A stretch of DNA of 64,000 bases from Melioribacteraceae bacterium. GTDB taxonomy: Bacteria; Bacteroidota; Ignavibacteria; Ignavibacteriales; Melioribacteraceae. Every line of letters starts with the position of its first letter. Within the stretch, counting starts at the first letter, position 1. Below the pieces are notes generated by a model. That model ran no database searches. It was given only the letters and a program-made list of their open reading frames with translations, and was not told the origin of the DNA. The position numbers were made by a program, and so were the translations under genes. Of this stretch, positions 16,606 to 26,108 are shown piece after piece. Location: positions 62,001 to 126,000 of the forward strand of contig DAOSDY010000001.1 of the NCBI GenBank assembly GCA_035362835.1, written 5' to 3'.

Positions 16606-18201
16606 ATGAAAAAATTACTTTTATTAGGTGCGGAAGCAATTGCACAAGGCGCAATCGACGGCGGGATGTCCGGCATTTACGCATACCCCGGGACACCGTC
16701 AACGGAAATAACCGAATACGTTCAGAGATCGAGGGTGGCTGCTGAAAGAAATATTCACAGCAAATGGTCTGCTAATGAGAAGACTGCAATGGAAGCAGCT
16801 CTCGGGATGTCCTATGCCGGCAAAAGAGCAATGGTCTGCATGAAACATGTCGGTCTCAATGTAGCAGCAGATCCATTTATCAATTCTGCTATAACGGGAG
16901 TGAACGGCGGACTTATAATAACGGTAGCGGATGATCCATCGATGCATTCATCCCAGAACGAGCAGGATTCCCGTTATCTGGGAAAATTTGCACTAATACC
17001 GGTACTTGAACCTTCAAACCAGCAGGAAGCATATGATATGGCCCGGCAGGGATTCGAACTTTCGGAGAAATATAAGACACCGGTTATGATCAGGATTACA
17101 ACAAGACTATCACATTCCAGATACGGTGTTGAAGTAAGTGAGATGGTTCAGCAAAATAGCGGATCGCTTCCGAATGATTCCAGGCAATTTGTACTGCTTC
17201 CCGCAATTGCAAGGAACCGTTATAAGATACTGCTGGAGAATCAGAAAAATTTTGAAATTGAATCCGAGAATTCCAGATTCAATAAGTATATTGATGCTGA
17301 TGACAAATCGATGGGAATAGTTGCCTGCGGAATCGCATTTAATTACCTTGTCGAAAATTATCCGGGTAGGAAATCCCCGCACCCGGTTGTAAAGATCGGG
17401 CAGTACCCTCTACCCAAAAAACTTTTGAAGAAACTTACTGACGAATGCGAGACAATACTTGTCCTTGAAGACGGATATCCTTTTGTTGAAGAGACGTTAA
17501 AAGGATTTTTCGAAACAGAAAAAATTTTTAAGGGAAGGCTTGACGGGACATTGCCAAGGGACGGCGAACTAAATCCAACGCTTGTTGCCACGGCGCTTAA
17601 ATTACAAACCAGAGAGGGCCTGCCTGTGCCGGAGATTGTAGCCAACAGACCACCTGAACTTTGCAACGGCTGCAGTCACAGAGATGTTTATGAAGCACTT
17701 AATGAAGCGATGAAAGTCTTCGGCGAAAAAAGAGTTTTCTCCGATATCGGTTGCTACACACTTGGTGCACTCCCGCCATATAACTCGATAAACTCCTGCG
17801 TTGATATGGGCGCATCGATTACAATGGCAAAGGGAGCCGCAGATGCAGGACTAATTCCATCGGTTGCAATGATAGGCGATTCAACTTTCACACATTCGGG
17901 AATTACCGGACTACTCGACGCGGTCAATGCAAATTCTCCGATAACAATTATCATCTCCGATAACAGCGCTGTAGCTATGACCGGAGGCCAGGAATCATCG
18001 GCAACCGGTAGATTGAAGGAAATATGTCTGGGAGTAGGAGTTGAACCGGAGCATGTAAGAATTCTAACTCCATTACCAAAATACCATAACGAAATGGTAG
18101 ACATTCTGAAAGAGGAATTAGCTTACAACGGAGTATCGGTTATTATTGCCGAAAGGGAATGCATACAGACAGTGACAAAAAAGAAGAAAGCAAAAAAATA
18201 A
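16606..18201 (+). CDS. iorA: Indolepyruvate:ferredoxin oxidoreductase, alpha subunit (no ferredoxin domain)
   Basis: Thiamine-diphosphate enzyme of 531 residues oxidising aryl 2-oxo acids to acyl-CoA with ferredoxin as acceptor. The N-terminal pyrimidine-binding domain starts GAEAIAQGAIDGG with YPGTPSTEI at 27-35. The PP domain has ELCNGCSHRD (Cys353, Cys356) and the ThDP motif GDSTFTHSG from residue 424 to the Asn453 region. Many IorA proteins end in a domain with two 4Fe-4S clusters; here the chain stops at a lysine-rich tail with no CxxCxxC motif, so electrons must leave by another route. iorB follows 23 bases later. Confidence 0.93.
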   Translation: MKKLLLLGAEAIAQGAIDGGMSGIYAYPGTPSTEITEYVQRSRVAAERNIHSKWSANEKTAMEAALGMSYAGKRAMVCMKHVGLNVAADPFINSAITGVNGGLIITVADDPSMHSSQNEQDSRYLGKFALIPVLEPSNQQEAYDMARQGFELSEKYKTPVMIRITTRLSHSRYGVEVSEMVQQNSGSLPNDSRQFVLLPAIARNRYKILLENQKNFEIESENSRFNKYIDADDKSMGIVACGIAFNYLVENYPGRKSPHPVVKIGQYPLPKKLLKKLTDECETILVLEDGYPFVEETLKGFFETEKIFKGRLDGTLPRDGELNPTLVATALKLQTREGLPVPEIVANRPPELCNGCSHRDVYEALNEAMKVFGEKRVFSDIGCYTLGALPPYNSINSCVDMGASITMAKGAADAGLIPSVAMIGDSTFTHSGITGLLDAVNANSPITIIISDNSAVAMTGGQESSATGRLKEICLGVGVEPEHVRILTPLPKYHNEMVDILKEELAYNGVSVIIAERECIQTVTKKKKAKK

Positions 18202-18224
18202 TCGTTTACAAATAGAAAAGAGAG

Positions 18225-18821
18225 ATGAAAAAAGATATTATATTATCCGGAGTAGGCGGACAGGGTATTTTATCGATAGCAGCGATTATCGGATTTGCCG
18301 CGCTCGAAAGGATTTTATTCATAAAGCAATCCGAGGTCCACGGGATGAGTCAGAGGGGCGGAGCTGTTCAATCCCACCTCAGAATTTCAGACAGTGAAAT
18401 TGCATCCGATCTAATTCCTTATGGCGAGGCGGATCTTATTATTTCAGTAGAGCCGATGGAATCGATGCGGTATCTCCCCTTCCTATCCAAAGAAGGTTGG
18501 ATAATCACCAACACAACACCATTTGTAAACATTCCGAATTATCCCGACTTGAATCAGCTTCTTGAACAGTTGAATTCTTACGGAAATGTAATCGCATTTA
18601 ATGCAGATGAGGTGGCTCGTAAAATTAAAGCTCCGAAAGCTTCAAATGTTGTAACGCTCGGAGCAGCTTCCCCGTTTTTGGAAATACCGATAGAAAATTT
18701 GAAAGGGGGAATAAAAACACTCTTCGGCCGGAAAGGCGATGAAATTATCAATATGAACATCAATGCTCTATTAGCAGGAGTTGAAGAATCGAAAAGATTT
18801 ACGGGAAAGACGGAAGTTTAA
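18225..18821 (+). CDS. iorB: Indolepyruvate:ferredoxin oxidoreductase, beta subunit
   Basis: Gamma-type oxidoreductase subunit of 198 residues that pairs with IorA. ILSGVGGQGILSIAAIIG is the family N-terminus and SEVHGMSQRGGAVQSHLR is the most conserved block. Length and order match known iorAB pairs. GAGAG lies just before the ATG. It ends a few bases before a hairpin shared with the converging aminotransferase gene. Confidence 0.94.
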   Translation: MKKDIILSGVGGQGILSIAAIIGFAALERILFIKQSEVHGMSQRGGAVQSHLRISDSEIASDLIPYGEADLIISVEPMESMRYLPFLSKEGWIITNTTPFVNIPNYPDLNQLLEQLNSYGNVIAFNADEVARKIKAPKASNVVTLGAASPFLEIPIENLKGGIKTLFGRKGDEIINMNINALLAGVEESKRFTGKTEV

Positions 18822-18852
18822 AAAGTGCGTTACAAAAAATTTTGCAACGCAC
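18820..18852 (-). terminator. Terminator hairpin between iorB and aminotransferase
   Basis: GTGCGTT (18825-18831) pairs with AACGCAC (18846-18852); past one A-C mismatch, CAAAA pairs with TTTTG. Read leftward, the stem is followed by a T run, so it mainly ends the aminotransferase transcript, while also giving the rightward iorB message a 3' hairpin. Confidence 0.8.
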
Positions 18853-18865
18853 CACAATTAAATAT

Positions 18866-20059
18866 CTACTTAAGTTTATGTTTGACCGCTTCAGCAACAA
18901 TTTTAACACCCTTTTCAATGAGATCTTCCGGAGTATGCGAGAATGCCAGCCTAAAGCAATTATTCTTAACGCCGTGGGGATCGAACGTTTTGCCAATCAC
19001 AAATATTGCGCCCCTTGAAGCCGACTCGCGCATAATATCGAGAGAATCAACTCCATCCGGTAATTGAACCCAGATATAGAAACCGCCTAATGGTTCAACC
19101 CATTTAACTTCAGGCGGCATATTAGATTTTAGGGCATCGTTCATAATATTCATCCGGCGTTTATAGATCACTCGCAAATTCTCAACATAAGTTTTCAGTT
19201 TACCCTGCCTCAGGAACTGATCGGCAAGCACCTGAGTAAACGTTGAAGAGCAGGCATCGATCGATTGTTTAGCCAACTGAGCTTTGCTGATTATTTCGGG
19301 AGAAGCAAGCAGCCAGCCAAGTCGCATACCGGGCCCAAGAATCTTTGAGAACGATCCGATATAGCAGTTTGGAACCGGTTCCGGCTGAATAGTTTTCATT
19401 GGAATAGTTAACGATTTACTCTTTTCATCGAAATAGAGTTCATTATAAGGATCGTCCTCAATCAGAACAGTTTCTTTCCCGCTCAGGAATTCCAGCAATT
19501 CCACTTTCCTCTTTTCGCTATAGACTATTCCTGCCGGATTATGGAAATAAGGAGAAAGATAGACTAATCTTGGATTTTTTCCGCTTGAAAATTTTTCTTT
19601 TAACTGGTCTATCAATAATCCGTCCGCGTCAAGATCTACACTCTCGATATTTGCCTGATAAGATTTGAATGCTGAAGTACCTCCGATAAAGCAAGGATTT
19701 TCAGTAACAACGGATTCACCCGGATCGATAAACAACTTAGCTACAATATTAATTGCCTGGAGCGAACCGGAAGTGATCATCAATTCATTGGTATCGACGG
19801 GAAGATTTTTAGAACGGAGATATTCTTTAACCGATTCGATAAGCGGAGGATAACCGGGTGTAGGTCCGTACTGGAAACCGGTTTTCTTATCGCGATCGCT
19901 GAGTGTGTTGTAGATTTCATCAATCTCTTTAACCGGGAAGAGATCATTGTTCGGCATACCGCCGGCAAAAGAAATAATATCGGGTCTTGTAGCAACGCTC
20001 ATTAAATCACGAATCTCCGAAGTACGCATCTCCTGTACACATTTGGAAAATGAAATCAT
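18866..20059 (-). CDS. PLP-dependent class I/II aminotransferase (LysN/2-aminoadipate-like)
   Basis: Fold-type I aminotransferase, 397 residues, of the subgroup related to 2-aminoadipate transaminase and the MocR enzyme domain. FAGGMPNNDLFP, QYGPTPGYPPLIESV, SPYFHNPAGIVYS and IGSFSKILGPGMRLGW, with PLP-binding Lys239, are diagnostic. Members often act on aromatic, branched or 2-aminoadipate substrates; together with the facing iorAB genes, aromatic amino acid breakdown to arylpyruvate and then aryl-CoA is plausible but inferred. AAGGAG lies six bases before the ATG. Confidence 0.88.
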   Translation of the reverse strand: MISFSKCVQEMRTSEIRDLMSVATRPDIISFAGGMPNNDLFPVKEIDEIYNTLSDRDKKTGFQYGPTPGYPPLIESVKEYLRSKNLPVDTNELMITSGSLQAINIVAKLFIDPGESVVTENPCFIGGTSAFKSYQANIESVDLDADGLLIDQLKEKFSSGKNPRLVYLSPYFHNPAGIVYSEKRKVELLEFLSGKETVLIEDDPYNELYFDEKSKSLTIPMKTIQPEPVPNCYIGSFSKILGPGMRLGWLLASPEIISKAQLAKQSIDACSSTFTQVLADQFLRQGKLKTYVENLRVIYKRRMNIMNDALKSNMPPEVKWVEPLGGFYIWVQLPDGVDSLDIMRESASRGAIFVIGKTFDPHGVKNNCFRLAFSHTPEDLIEKGVKIVAEAVKHKLK

Positions 20060-20332
20060 TATTAACTCCTTGATTTTTGGGGGGATAATGAGAAAGTAAG
20101 TCTATATAAAATTGTTAAAGAGTGGATATAGTTCTTGGAAATAGCATTTGCAGTAATTTCTTTCGGTCTATTCTTTAGAAAGTTGAAGTCTGAATCTCCG
20201 GTCAATTAACTGGACTTATCAATCATTTTTTCAATTGAAATAATAATAAAAAACGGGGTCAAAAAAAATCCAGATAAATCAGGATTGAGTAAAATCAATT
20301 AAAGGATGAGAACTACTGATTCAATAAAAAAA

Positions 20333-20785
20333 TTAAAGATGAAGAGATATGAGAAAAGAAATGAATCCGTTAAAGAAATTTACTGCCATCCGTTTTTTAT
20401 CTTTATTCATTTCTTCATTCACTATTGTATAGCGTGAATCTGTTGATCTCCCGGTACCGGAACCGGTTTTTTTACTCCGCTGAACATTTTGCTGGTCATC
20501 GCGGTCCGATAACGAATATTTTCGTACTATCTTCAATTCTCTGCTTTTATTATGATCGACTTCAATAATAACCGGCCGATTACCTCTAGGATTAAAACGA
20601 TTGACTGACTGCTCTTTACGGGCAGCAGGATTTTTAATAATTGAAGGGGGTTTAACAGCGGATTCCGGTCCGATTTCCCTTTGTTTATGATTGGATCTGG
20701 ATATTAAATAGGAGACAAGAATCACAATAAGTAGTAAAGCTCCGCCGAAAACTAATATGTCAAAAATAATTTCGATTAATTCCAT
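20333..20785 (-). CDS. Hypothetical single-pass membrane protein
   Basis: Protein of 150 residues, not recognised. One strong membrane helix, about residues 5-28 (FDILVFGGALLLIVILVSYL), is followed by a long polar, arginine/serine/asparagine-rich region that looks disordered. A short hydrophobic tail, FFNGFISFLISLHL, could be a second membrane segment. No ribosome-binding site of note. The 273 bases between it and the aminotransferase start hold no gene that I can see, only AT-rich sequence that should include the aminotransferase promoter. Confidence 0.55.
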   Translation of the reverse strand: MELIEIIFDILVFGGALLLIVILVSYLISRSNHKQREIGPESAVKPPSIIKNPAARKEQSVNRFNPRGNRPVIIEVDHNKSRELKIVRKYSLSDRDDQQNVQRSKKTGSGTGRSTDSRYTIVNEEMNKDKKRMAVNFFNGFISFLISLHL

Positions 20786-20921
20786 GAAGCCGGAGATAGT
20801 TTAATTAATTAATTAGTCTCAAGCGAAATGCCAGAAAAAAGAGCTAAATGAGGGAGTATTGGCAGTTTATAAGCGGATTTAGTGTGTCAAGTTGAGAAGA
20901 GTCTACAAAGTAAGACAACAA

Positions 20922-21116
20922 TTATTTCCGGGATTCACCTTCTTTTGAATTACTATTCTCTTCTTTATAATCATTTTTAGATTCACAGGCCTCTCCCCTG
21001 CAGCATTCGTCGATATTTATTCCGCAGTTAGAACACTGCCCGTGTCCGTGCACCCAGACTAATAAACCTTCAAAACCGCACCACATACACCGGACCTTTT
21101 CATGCAAATCAGGCAT
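20922..21116 (-). CDS. Small zinc-ribbon-like protein
   Basis: Protein of 64 residues. Cysteines are arranged as CMWCGFEG and CSNCGINIDECCRGEAC, so two CxxC knuckles plus three more cysteines could bind zinc in the first 45 residues; the tail is charged and probably disordered. Function unknown. A coding call is supported by the cysteine pattern and codon-like composition, not by a good ribosome-binding site. Confidence 0.55.
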   Translation of the reverse strand: MPDLHEKVRCMWCGFEGLLVWVHGHGQCSNCGINIDECCRGEACESKNDYKEENSNSKEGESRK

Positions 21117-21259
21117 ACAAAACTTTAAAAAGTTTAAGAATATTTCCCTTTAAGTTCTTGAATTATTTTTACCATGTCAAATTATCATAAAGAATTTGAT
21201 TCTATATTCTTTCACAAAAATATTATATTCGAAATGAAGAAATAAATATCCAATTTTCA

Positions 21260-22045
21260 ATGATAGTTTTCAGAGATAACAAGCCTGAGATAGGCAACAA
21301 AGATATATTAGGGCATATCGAATATCATCACGAGTTTTACAGTATCAATTTAAAAAATGAGAGAGATATTCTTGTATGGCTCCCTCCTTCATACCAATCC
21401 TCAAACAGGAATTACCCGGTATTGTATATGCACGACGGCCAGAATTTATTCAGTCCTACTACATCCTTTATCGGATACGACTGGCGTACCGACGAGGTAC
21501 TAACCGATCTTATCGGCAGAAATAAGGTTGAAGAAATAATTGTAGTCGGGATTTATAATTCCAGGGAACGTCTGGAAGAATACAATTACTGTACTGCAAA
21601 AGGGAAAAAATACGTTCAGTTTATTACAAGGGAGTTAAAACCATTTATTGACCAGCATTATAAAACAAAAAGCGATAAAGAGAATACAGCGACAATGGGC
21701 TCATCGATGGGCGGACTAATCTCTTTTCAGCTTGCCTGGAATTATCCGGAAGTATTCGGGAAAGCGGCATGCATGTCAAACTCATTCTGGGTTGATAACA
21801 GGAAAATTTTTGAGAACATCGCCAACGATAAAAGGGATCATCTGGATCAAAAAATCTATCTGGACTGCGGCTGCGACGAAAAGGAACTTATAAGAGACAA
21901 TAAAGAAATGTGCCTGCTTTTAAAGAAAAAAGGATTTAAACATAAAGAGAACCTCTACTGTTATTTTGTTAAGGGCGGGAAACATTCTGAGATCGACTGG
22001 TCAAAGCGCCTTCATATTCCGTTAGAATTTTTATTCGGGATCTAA
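21260..22045 (+). CDS. Alpha/beta-hydrolase esterase (enterochelin esterase-like)
   Basis: Putative esterase of 261 residues, cytoplasmic as no signal peptide is seen. VLYMHDGQNLF marks the fold, GSSMGG (147-152) is the nucleophile elbow with Ser149, and the final GGKHSEIDWSKRLH supplies the catalytic histidine. The family includes enterochelin and feruloyl esterases and esterase D, so the substrate is open. It leads a three-gene rightward cluster, six bases before the cupin gene. Confidence 0.82.
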   Translation: MIVFRDNKPEIGNKDILGHIEYHHEFYSINLKNERDILVWLPPSYQSSNRNYPVLYMHDGQNLFSPTTSFIGYDWRTDEVLTDLIGRNKVEEIIVVGIYNSRERLEEYNYCTAKGKKYVQFITRELKPFIDQHYKTKSDKENTATMGSSMGGLISFQLAWNYPEVFGKAACMSNSFWVDNRKIFENIANDKRDHLDQKIYLDCGCDEKELIRDNKEMCLLLKKKGFKHKENLYCYFVKGGKHSEIDWSKRLHIPLEFLFGI

Positions 22046-22050
22046 GAGAA

Positions 22051-22554
22051 ATGAAATCTGATGAAATAATTAGAGTATTAGGACTACTTCCACACCCTGA
22101 AGGTGGATACTATAAGGAGATTTACCGTTCAGGAGAATTAATTAAAAAAACATCATTGCCGGAGCGATACAATAATGACCGCTCAATCTCCACATCCATT
22201 TACTATATGTTGGCCGGGGAGGATTTTTCCGCATTTCACCGGCTGAAGTCGGATGAAATCTGGCACTTCTATTCAGGGTCCCGAATAATTTTACATCTCC
22301 TGAATGAGAAAAAGGGATATAGTAAAATTGTTTTAGGAAATAATTTAACGTCCGGTGAGATACCGCAATTTGTAATAGAAAATGGGATTTACTTTGCAGC
22401 GGAGGTTTCAGATAAATCCTCTTACTCTCTTATCGGCTGCACAGTAGCTCCGGGTTTTGATTTTGAAGACTTTGAGTTTGCCGATGAATCAAGTCTCACC
22501 AGGTCATTTCCATGGCAAAGTGAATTGATAAAAAAATTCTGCAGAAAGAGATAA
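22051..22554 (+). CDS. DUF985 cupin-family protein
   Basis: Protein of 167 residues in the DUF985 cupin-like family. LLPHPEGGYYKEIYRS at the start, STSIYYMLAGEDFSAFHRLKSDEIWHFYSG, and SLIGCTVAPGFDFEDFEFAD are highly characteristic. Cupins bind a metal and small molecules; the reaction of this family is not established. Its stop overlaps the start of the macro-domain gene by one base (TAATG), so translation is coupled. Confidence 0.87.
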   Translation: MKSDEIIRVLGLLPHPEGGYYKEIYRSGELIKKTSLPERYNNDRSISTSIYYMLAGEDFSAFHRLKSDEIWHFYSGSRIILHLLNEKKGYSKIVLGNNLTSGEIPQFVIENGIYFAAEVSDKSSYSLIGCTVAPGFDFEDFEFADESSLTRSFPWQSELIKKFCRKR

Positions 22555-23063
22555 TGGGAAATATTGAAATCATTCTGGGTGATATAACTGAATTAAAAGT
22601 GGACGCAATAGTAAATGCAGCCAACAGAACACTGCTTGGCGGCGGAGGTGTAGACGGAGCAATTCACAGAGCGGCGGGGAAGGAATTGCTGGATGAATGC
22701 AGAGTACTCGGCGGATGCGAAACAGGATTGGCAAAAATTACCGGGGGATATAATCTTCCTGCCCGGTTTGTTATACACACCGTTGGTCCGGTCTGGCAAG
22801 GCGGAAATAAAAACGAGGATAAGCTCCTTGAGGATTGTTATAGAAATTCATTACAGCTAGCCGTTGAAAAGGGAATTAAATCAATCGCATTCCCTGCTAT
22901 CAGCACAGGTAGTTATTCTTTTCCGATTGAACGCGCAACAAAGATTGCAATACGATGTGTAAAAAACTTTCTAACAAATAATGATTCAATTGAAAAAGTA
23001 ATCTTTGTCTGTTTCAGTAGCAATGATTATAGGTTTTATGAATCAGTATTAATGTCTGGATAA
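22554..23063 (+). CDS. Macro-domain protein, O-acetyl-ADP-ribose deacetylase (YmdB-like)
   Basis: Single macro domain, 169 residues. GDITELKVDAIVNAANRTLLGG and GGVDGAIHRAAG form the ADP-ribose binding site, and FPAISTGSYSFP is the second conserved loop. Relatives such as YmdB hydrolyse O-acetyl-ADP-ribose or remove ADP-ribose from proteins. It starts inside the stop of the cupin gene. No sirtuin or ADP-ribosyltransferase is adjacent. Confidence 0.93.
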   Translation: MGNIEIILGDITELKVDAIVNAANRTLLGGGGVDGAIHRAAGKELLDECRVLGGCETGLAKITGGYNLPARFVIHTVGPVWQGGNKNEDKLLEDCYRNSLQLAVEKGIKSIAFPAISTGSYSFPIERATKIAIRCVKNFLTNNDSIEKVIFVCFSSNDYRFYESVLMSG

Positions 23064-23094
23064 AAATTACATCTCCCCGGTTTTAAAATCTGAT

Positions 23095-23985
23095 TTACCG
23101 CAGGAATAGAATTGCAATCCCGCTAACAGCAACAAACGCTCCTGTAATAGAGATCCAGGAAAGTTTTTCTTTATAATAATAGCGGACCATCGGGAGCATA
23201 ATAATCGGAACTGTTGCCATAAGTGTTGAGGCAATTCCGACTTTAGTATATGAGACCGATATAAGACTGAAAGTAATACCCAGGAACGGACCGATGACAG
23301 ATCCGATTACGGTATATATAAGAGCCTTTCTCTCATTGTAAAATACTTTGAACGGATTCCGGATCTTCTTGGAAAAAAGAAAGAGCGGATAGAGAAATAT
23401 GATAGATGCAATAATCCGTACAGAAGCTGCGACAAATCCGTTTATTTCGCCTTCATTAAATGCGTGTTTGGCAAAAATCAAACCGACAGCCTGACCCAAA
23501 GCACCAATGAGCGCATAAATAATACCTGTATAATCAACTTTGTATTTTGCGGCCGGTTTTTCCTTTCTCTGTAATACAACCATCGAAATACCTGCGACGG
23601 TTATTACCATCCCAACAACACCGATAAAGGAAATTATTTCGTTCAAAAAGAAGAATGCCAGAATTGCTGCTATTCCCGGAGCCAATGCCATTATCAGCAT
23701 ACTTAATCTGGCTCCGATATGCTGAAAGGATTTGAATAAAAATGTGTCGCCAATTACAAGTCCGGCAAATCCGCTAAGGATTAGATTAAAAATCTGACCG
23801 GAGGATAAGTTTATTTCGATTCTAAAAATCAGAATAGTTAAAGCGAGATATCCAACAGACAGAATCAACCGGGATATGTTTACATATAACGAACCGACTC
23901 GAACAGAAGCTTCTGTAAATACAATTGAAGTAGCCGACCAGAGGAGGGCCGTAAGAATTGCAAAAATTTCACCGAGAAATGGCAT
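23095..23985 (-). CDS. EamA/DMT-family transporter
   Basis: Integral membrane protein of 296 residues with about ten hydrophobic helices in two homologous EamA halves (roughly 1-140 and 150-296). Conserved points include the N-terminal GEIFAILTALLWSATSIV, GLVIGDTFLFKSFQHIGA and the second-half GSVIGPFLGITFSLISV. Members export amino acids, nucleobases or other metabolites; the substrate is unknown here. It converges on the macro-domain gene. Confidence 0.88.
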   Translation of the reverse strand: MPFLGEIFAILTALLWSATSIVFTEASVRVGSLYVNISRLILSVGYLALTILIFRIEINLSSGQIFNLILSGFAGLVIGDTFLFKSFQHIGARLSMLIMALAPGIAAILAFFFLNEIISFIGVVGMVITVAGISMVVLQRKEKPAAKYKVDYTGIIYALIGALGQAVGLIFAKHAFNEGEINGFVAASVRIIASIIFLYPLFLFSKKIRNPFKVFYNERKALIYTVIGSVIGPFLGITFSLISVSYTKVGIASTLMATVPIIMLPMVRYYYKEKLSWISITGAFVAVSGIAILFLR

Positions 23986-24002
23986 GGTATTTCAAAATTT
24001 CT

Positions 24003-25058
24003 TTATTGATTAATTGATTGATTATAAATACTGCTTAAATCTTTCCATCTTGATTGAACAACATTCCAGACAGAATCGGTTTGGATAGCTTTCATTGCTT
24101 CATGTTCGGTTTCATCCGAGTAATGTTCAAGCACCAATGGAGATTTAATATTAATGTGTTCCTTTCCATAAGCACCCCAGTCGGTAGGATCCGACGATCC
24201 GAGCAAAGCAACAACCGGAGTTTTAACCGCAACTGCTACATTCATAGGGCCGGTACAATTGGAGAAGAAAAATCCGCAATTTTCTATCAGGGCGGCAAGT
24301 CTGCCGATCGATTCGGTTGCTGGCGCTTTGTAAGCGTTTTTCCCTATCTCGTTTACGATCCTGTCTGCCAGCGCGGATTCACTTCCGCTCCACGTAACAA
24401 CAATATTTGAGTTGAATTCTTTTACAAGCCGTTTACCAATTTCTGCGAACCGGTCGGGAAGCCATGCTCTAATTTCCCTGCTGGCGCCCGGGTGAATGCA
24501 AATCGTATTTTTTTTAGAAATGTGAACCGAATTAAAAAAATCGCTTGCGAATTTTTTATCGCCGCCGGAGACATAAAGAGTCGGGTTTTCATCATAAACA
24601 TTCAATCCGAGCCCTTTAATTATATCGAGGTTACGGTGAATTTCGTGATATCTGCCTGAGGGGTGTTTAAGACGGACAGTGTAAAGATTCATAAGCTTTT
24701 CAGGGCCGCTGCTAATTCTTACTTTCGCACCCGAAAGATACGTTAATAGAGCTGCTCTTTCGGAAGTCCATCTCAAATTCACTGCAAGATCAAATTTTTT
24801 TCTGCGTAATCTGAATGCTGTGATCAACTGCTTCGGTACAGAATCGATAACCTTATTCCGGTTAGTATTAATTGTTATATGCTCATCAACTAGAAAGCCT
24901 TCAGGGATTATCTGGGTCATTAGAGGATTTGTAAGCAGGGTAATGCGGGCATCAGGGAAATTATCCCTTACGGCTTTAATGGCAGGAGTAGAAGCTATAA
25001 GATCGCCGAGCGCTCCCCATTTGATAATCAGGATCTTTTTAATTTGCTGATTTACCAT
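24003..25058 (-). CDS. Glycosyltransferase family 9 (heptosyltransferase-like)
   Basis: GT9 protein of 351 residues, the family of ADP-heptose:LPS heptosyltransferases. IKKILIIKWGALGDLIASTPAIKAVR at the start, ICIHPGASREIRAWLPDRFAEIG in the middle, and CTGPMNVAVAVKTPVVALLGSSDP at the nucleotide-sugar site are diagnostic. It overlaps the upstream GT9 gene by seven bases, so the two form a coupled pair, probably adding successive sugars to the LPS core on the cytoplasmic face. The sugar donor is inferred. Confidence 0.9.
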   Translation of the reverse strand: MVNQQIKKILIIKWGALGDLIASTPAIKAVRDNFPDARITLLTNPLMTQIIPEGFLVDEHITINTNRNKVIDSVPKQLITAFRLRRKKFDLAVNLRWTSERAALLTYLSGAKVRISSGPEKLMNLYTVRLKHPSGRYHEIHRNLDIIKGLGLNVYDENPTLYVSGGDKKFASDFFNSVHISKKNTICIHPGASREIRAWLPDRFAEIGKRLVKEFNSNIVVTWSGSESALADRIVNEIGKNAYKAPATESIGRLAALIENCGFFFSNCTGPMNVAVAVKTPVVALLGSSDPTDWGAYGKEHINIKSPLVLEHYSDETEHEAMKAIQTDSVWNVVQSRWKDLSSIYNQSINQ

Positions 25059-26056
25059 TGATTTAAAATACTTCCTATTTTCCGATAAACATCTTCTACC
25101 GTTATTCCGTCCAGGAAGGGATGCCCTTCCGATAAATTTCTCCTGCCAATCAGCGTAAAATGCTTATGTCCGTCAGTATAAAAATCCCAGTACTTTTCAT
25201 TATCGTCGGGCATCAGAATAAGTGCAGGTGTTCCGGCAGCAACAGCAAGATGTCTTGTCCCGGTATCGTGAGTAATAAACAGATTGCACTTTTTAATTAA
25301 CGCAGCAGTGCGATTAATTCCTGCATCTGTGAATGAGATTTTACTGTTTAATTTGAAAGAAGTCCTGATTGACGCGCAAATCTCCTTTTCTTTTGGTCCT
25401 TCCATAATTATTAATTTCAGTCCGGCTTTTTGAACCAGCCGGTCGATCAGAAGAATAAAATTTTCCTTTTTCCAGATTTTCGATGGTTCGCTGGCGCCCG
25501 GATGAATTCCGATCACAAAATCTTTACGGTCTATATTATTTTCATCAAAGAAAAGATCTGTCCATCCGGCATCAGCTTCGGACAAGAAAATTTCAGTCCT
25601 GTCTGAATCTATAACCACGTTATAAGCGGAAATAATTTTGTTGTAGTAGTGGATATAATCGATCGTGTTCTCTTCAACATCCACTTTGTTATTGAATAGG
25701 AAAGAGAAACTCTGATTGCGCGGGGCAATTCTGGCTTTAGCCCCGGAGAACCAGGCCCAGAATGCAGTCCGATCGCCCGGATGGAGGACAATAGCCGTAT
25801 CGAACTTCTCTTTTCTTATATTGTTTATAAACTTTATCCCCTTAAGAAAATTCATCAAACCTGAATTCCCTTTCATTCCGGGATCGAAGAGGATTGTTCT
25901 GTTAATATTCGGATTATTCTCGAAGAAGGTCTCAAATCCTTTCCTGATCAGCAAAACTATTTCTGCCGAAGGATATGTTTTACGGAGCGACCTGAGAGCC
26001 GGAGTAGATACTATCAGGTCACCTAGATACTTTATATTTATTACAAGTATTTTCAA
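25052..26056 (-). CDS. Glycosyltransferase family 9 (heptosyltransferase-like)
   Basis: Second GT9 protein, 334 residues. MKILVINIKYLGDLIVSTPALRSLR, VIGIHPGASEPSKIWKKENF and HDTGTRHLAVAAGTPALILM match the family. The start appears to be TTG at 26056, without a strong ribosome-binding site. Sequence divergence from the neighbouring GT9 suggests a different acceptor. Together with the PagL-like gene upstream, this is a small lipopolysaccharide-related group. Confidence 0.9.
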   Translation of the reverse strand: MKILVINIKYLGDLIVSTPALRSLRKTYPSAEIVLLIRKGFETFFENNPNINRTILFDPGMKGNSGLMNFLKGIKFINNIRKEKFDTAIVLHPGDRTAFWAWFSGAKARIAPRNQSFSFLFNNKVDVEENTIDYIHYYNKIISAYNVVIDSDRTEIFLSEADAGWTDLFFDENNIDRKDFVIGIHPGASEPSKIWKKENFILLIDRLVQKAGLKLIIMEGPKEKEICASIRTSFKLNSKISFTDAGINRTAALIKKCNLFITHDTGTRHLAVAAGTPALILMPDDNEKYWDFYTDGHKHFTLIGRRNLSEGHPFLDGITVEDVYRKIGSILNQW

Positions 26057-26108
26057 AAAAGCAGATCACTACAAATATTAATAAATAGTTTAATTACAAA
26101 CAGACCGG

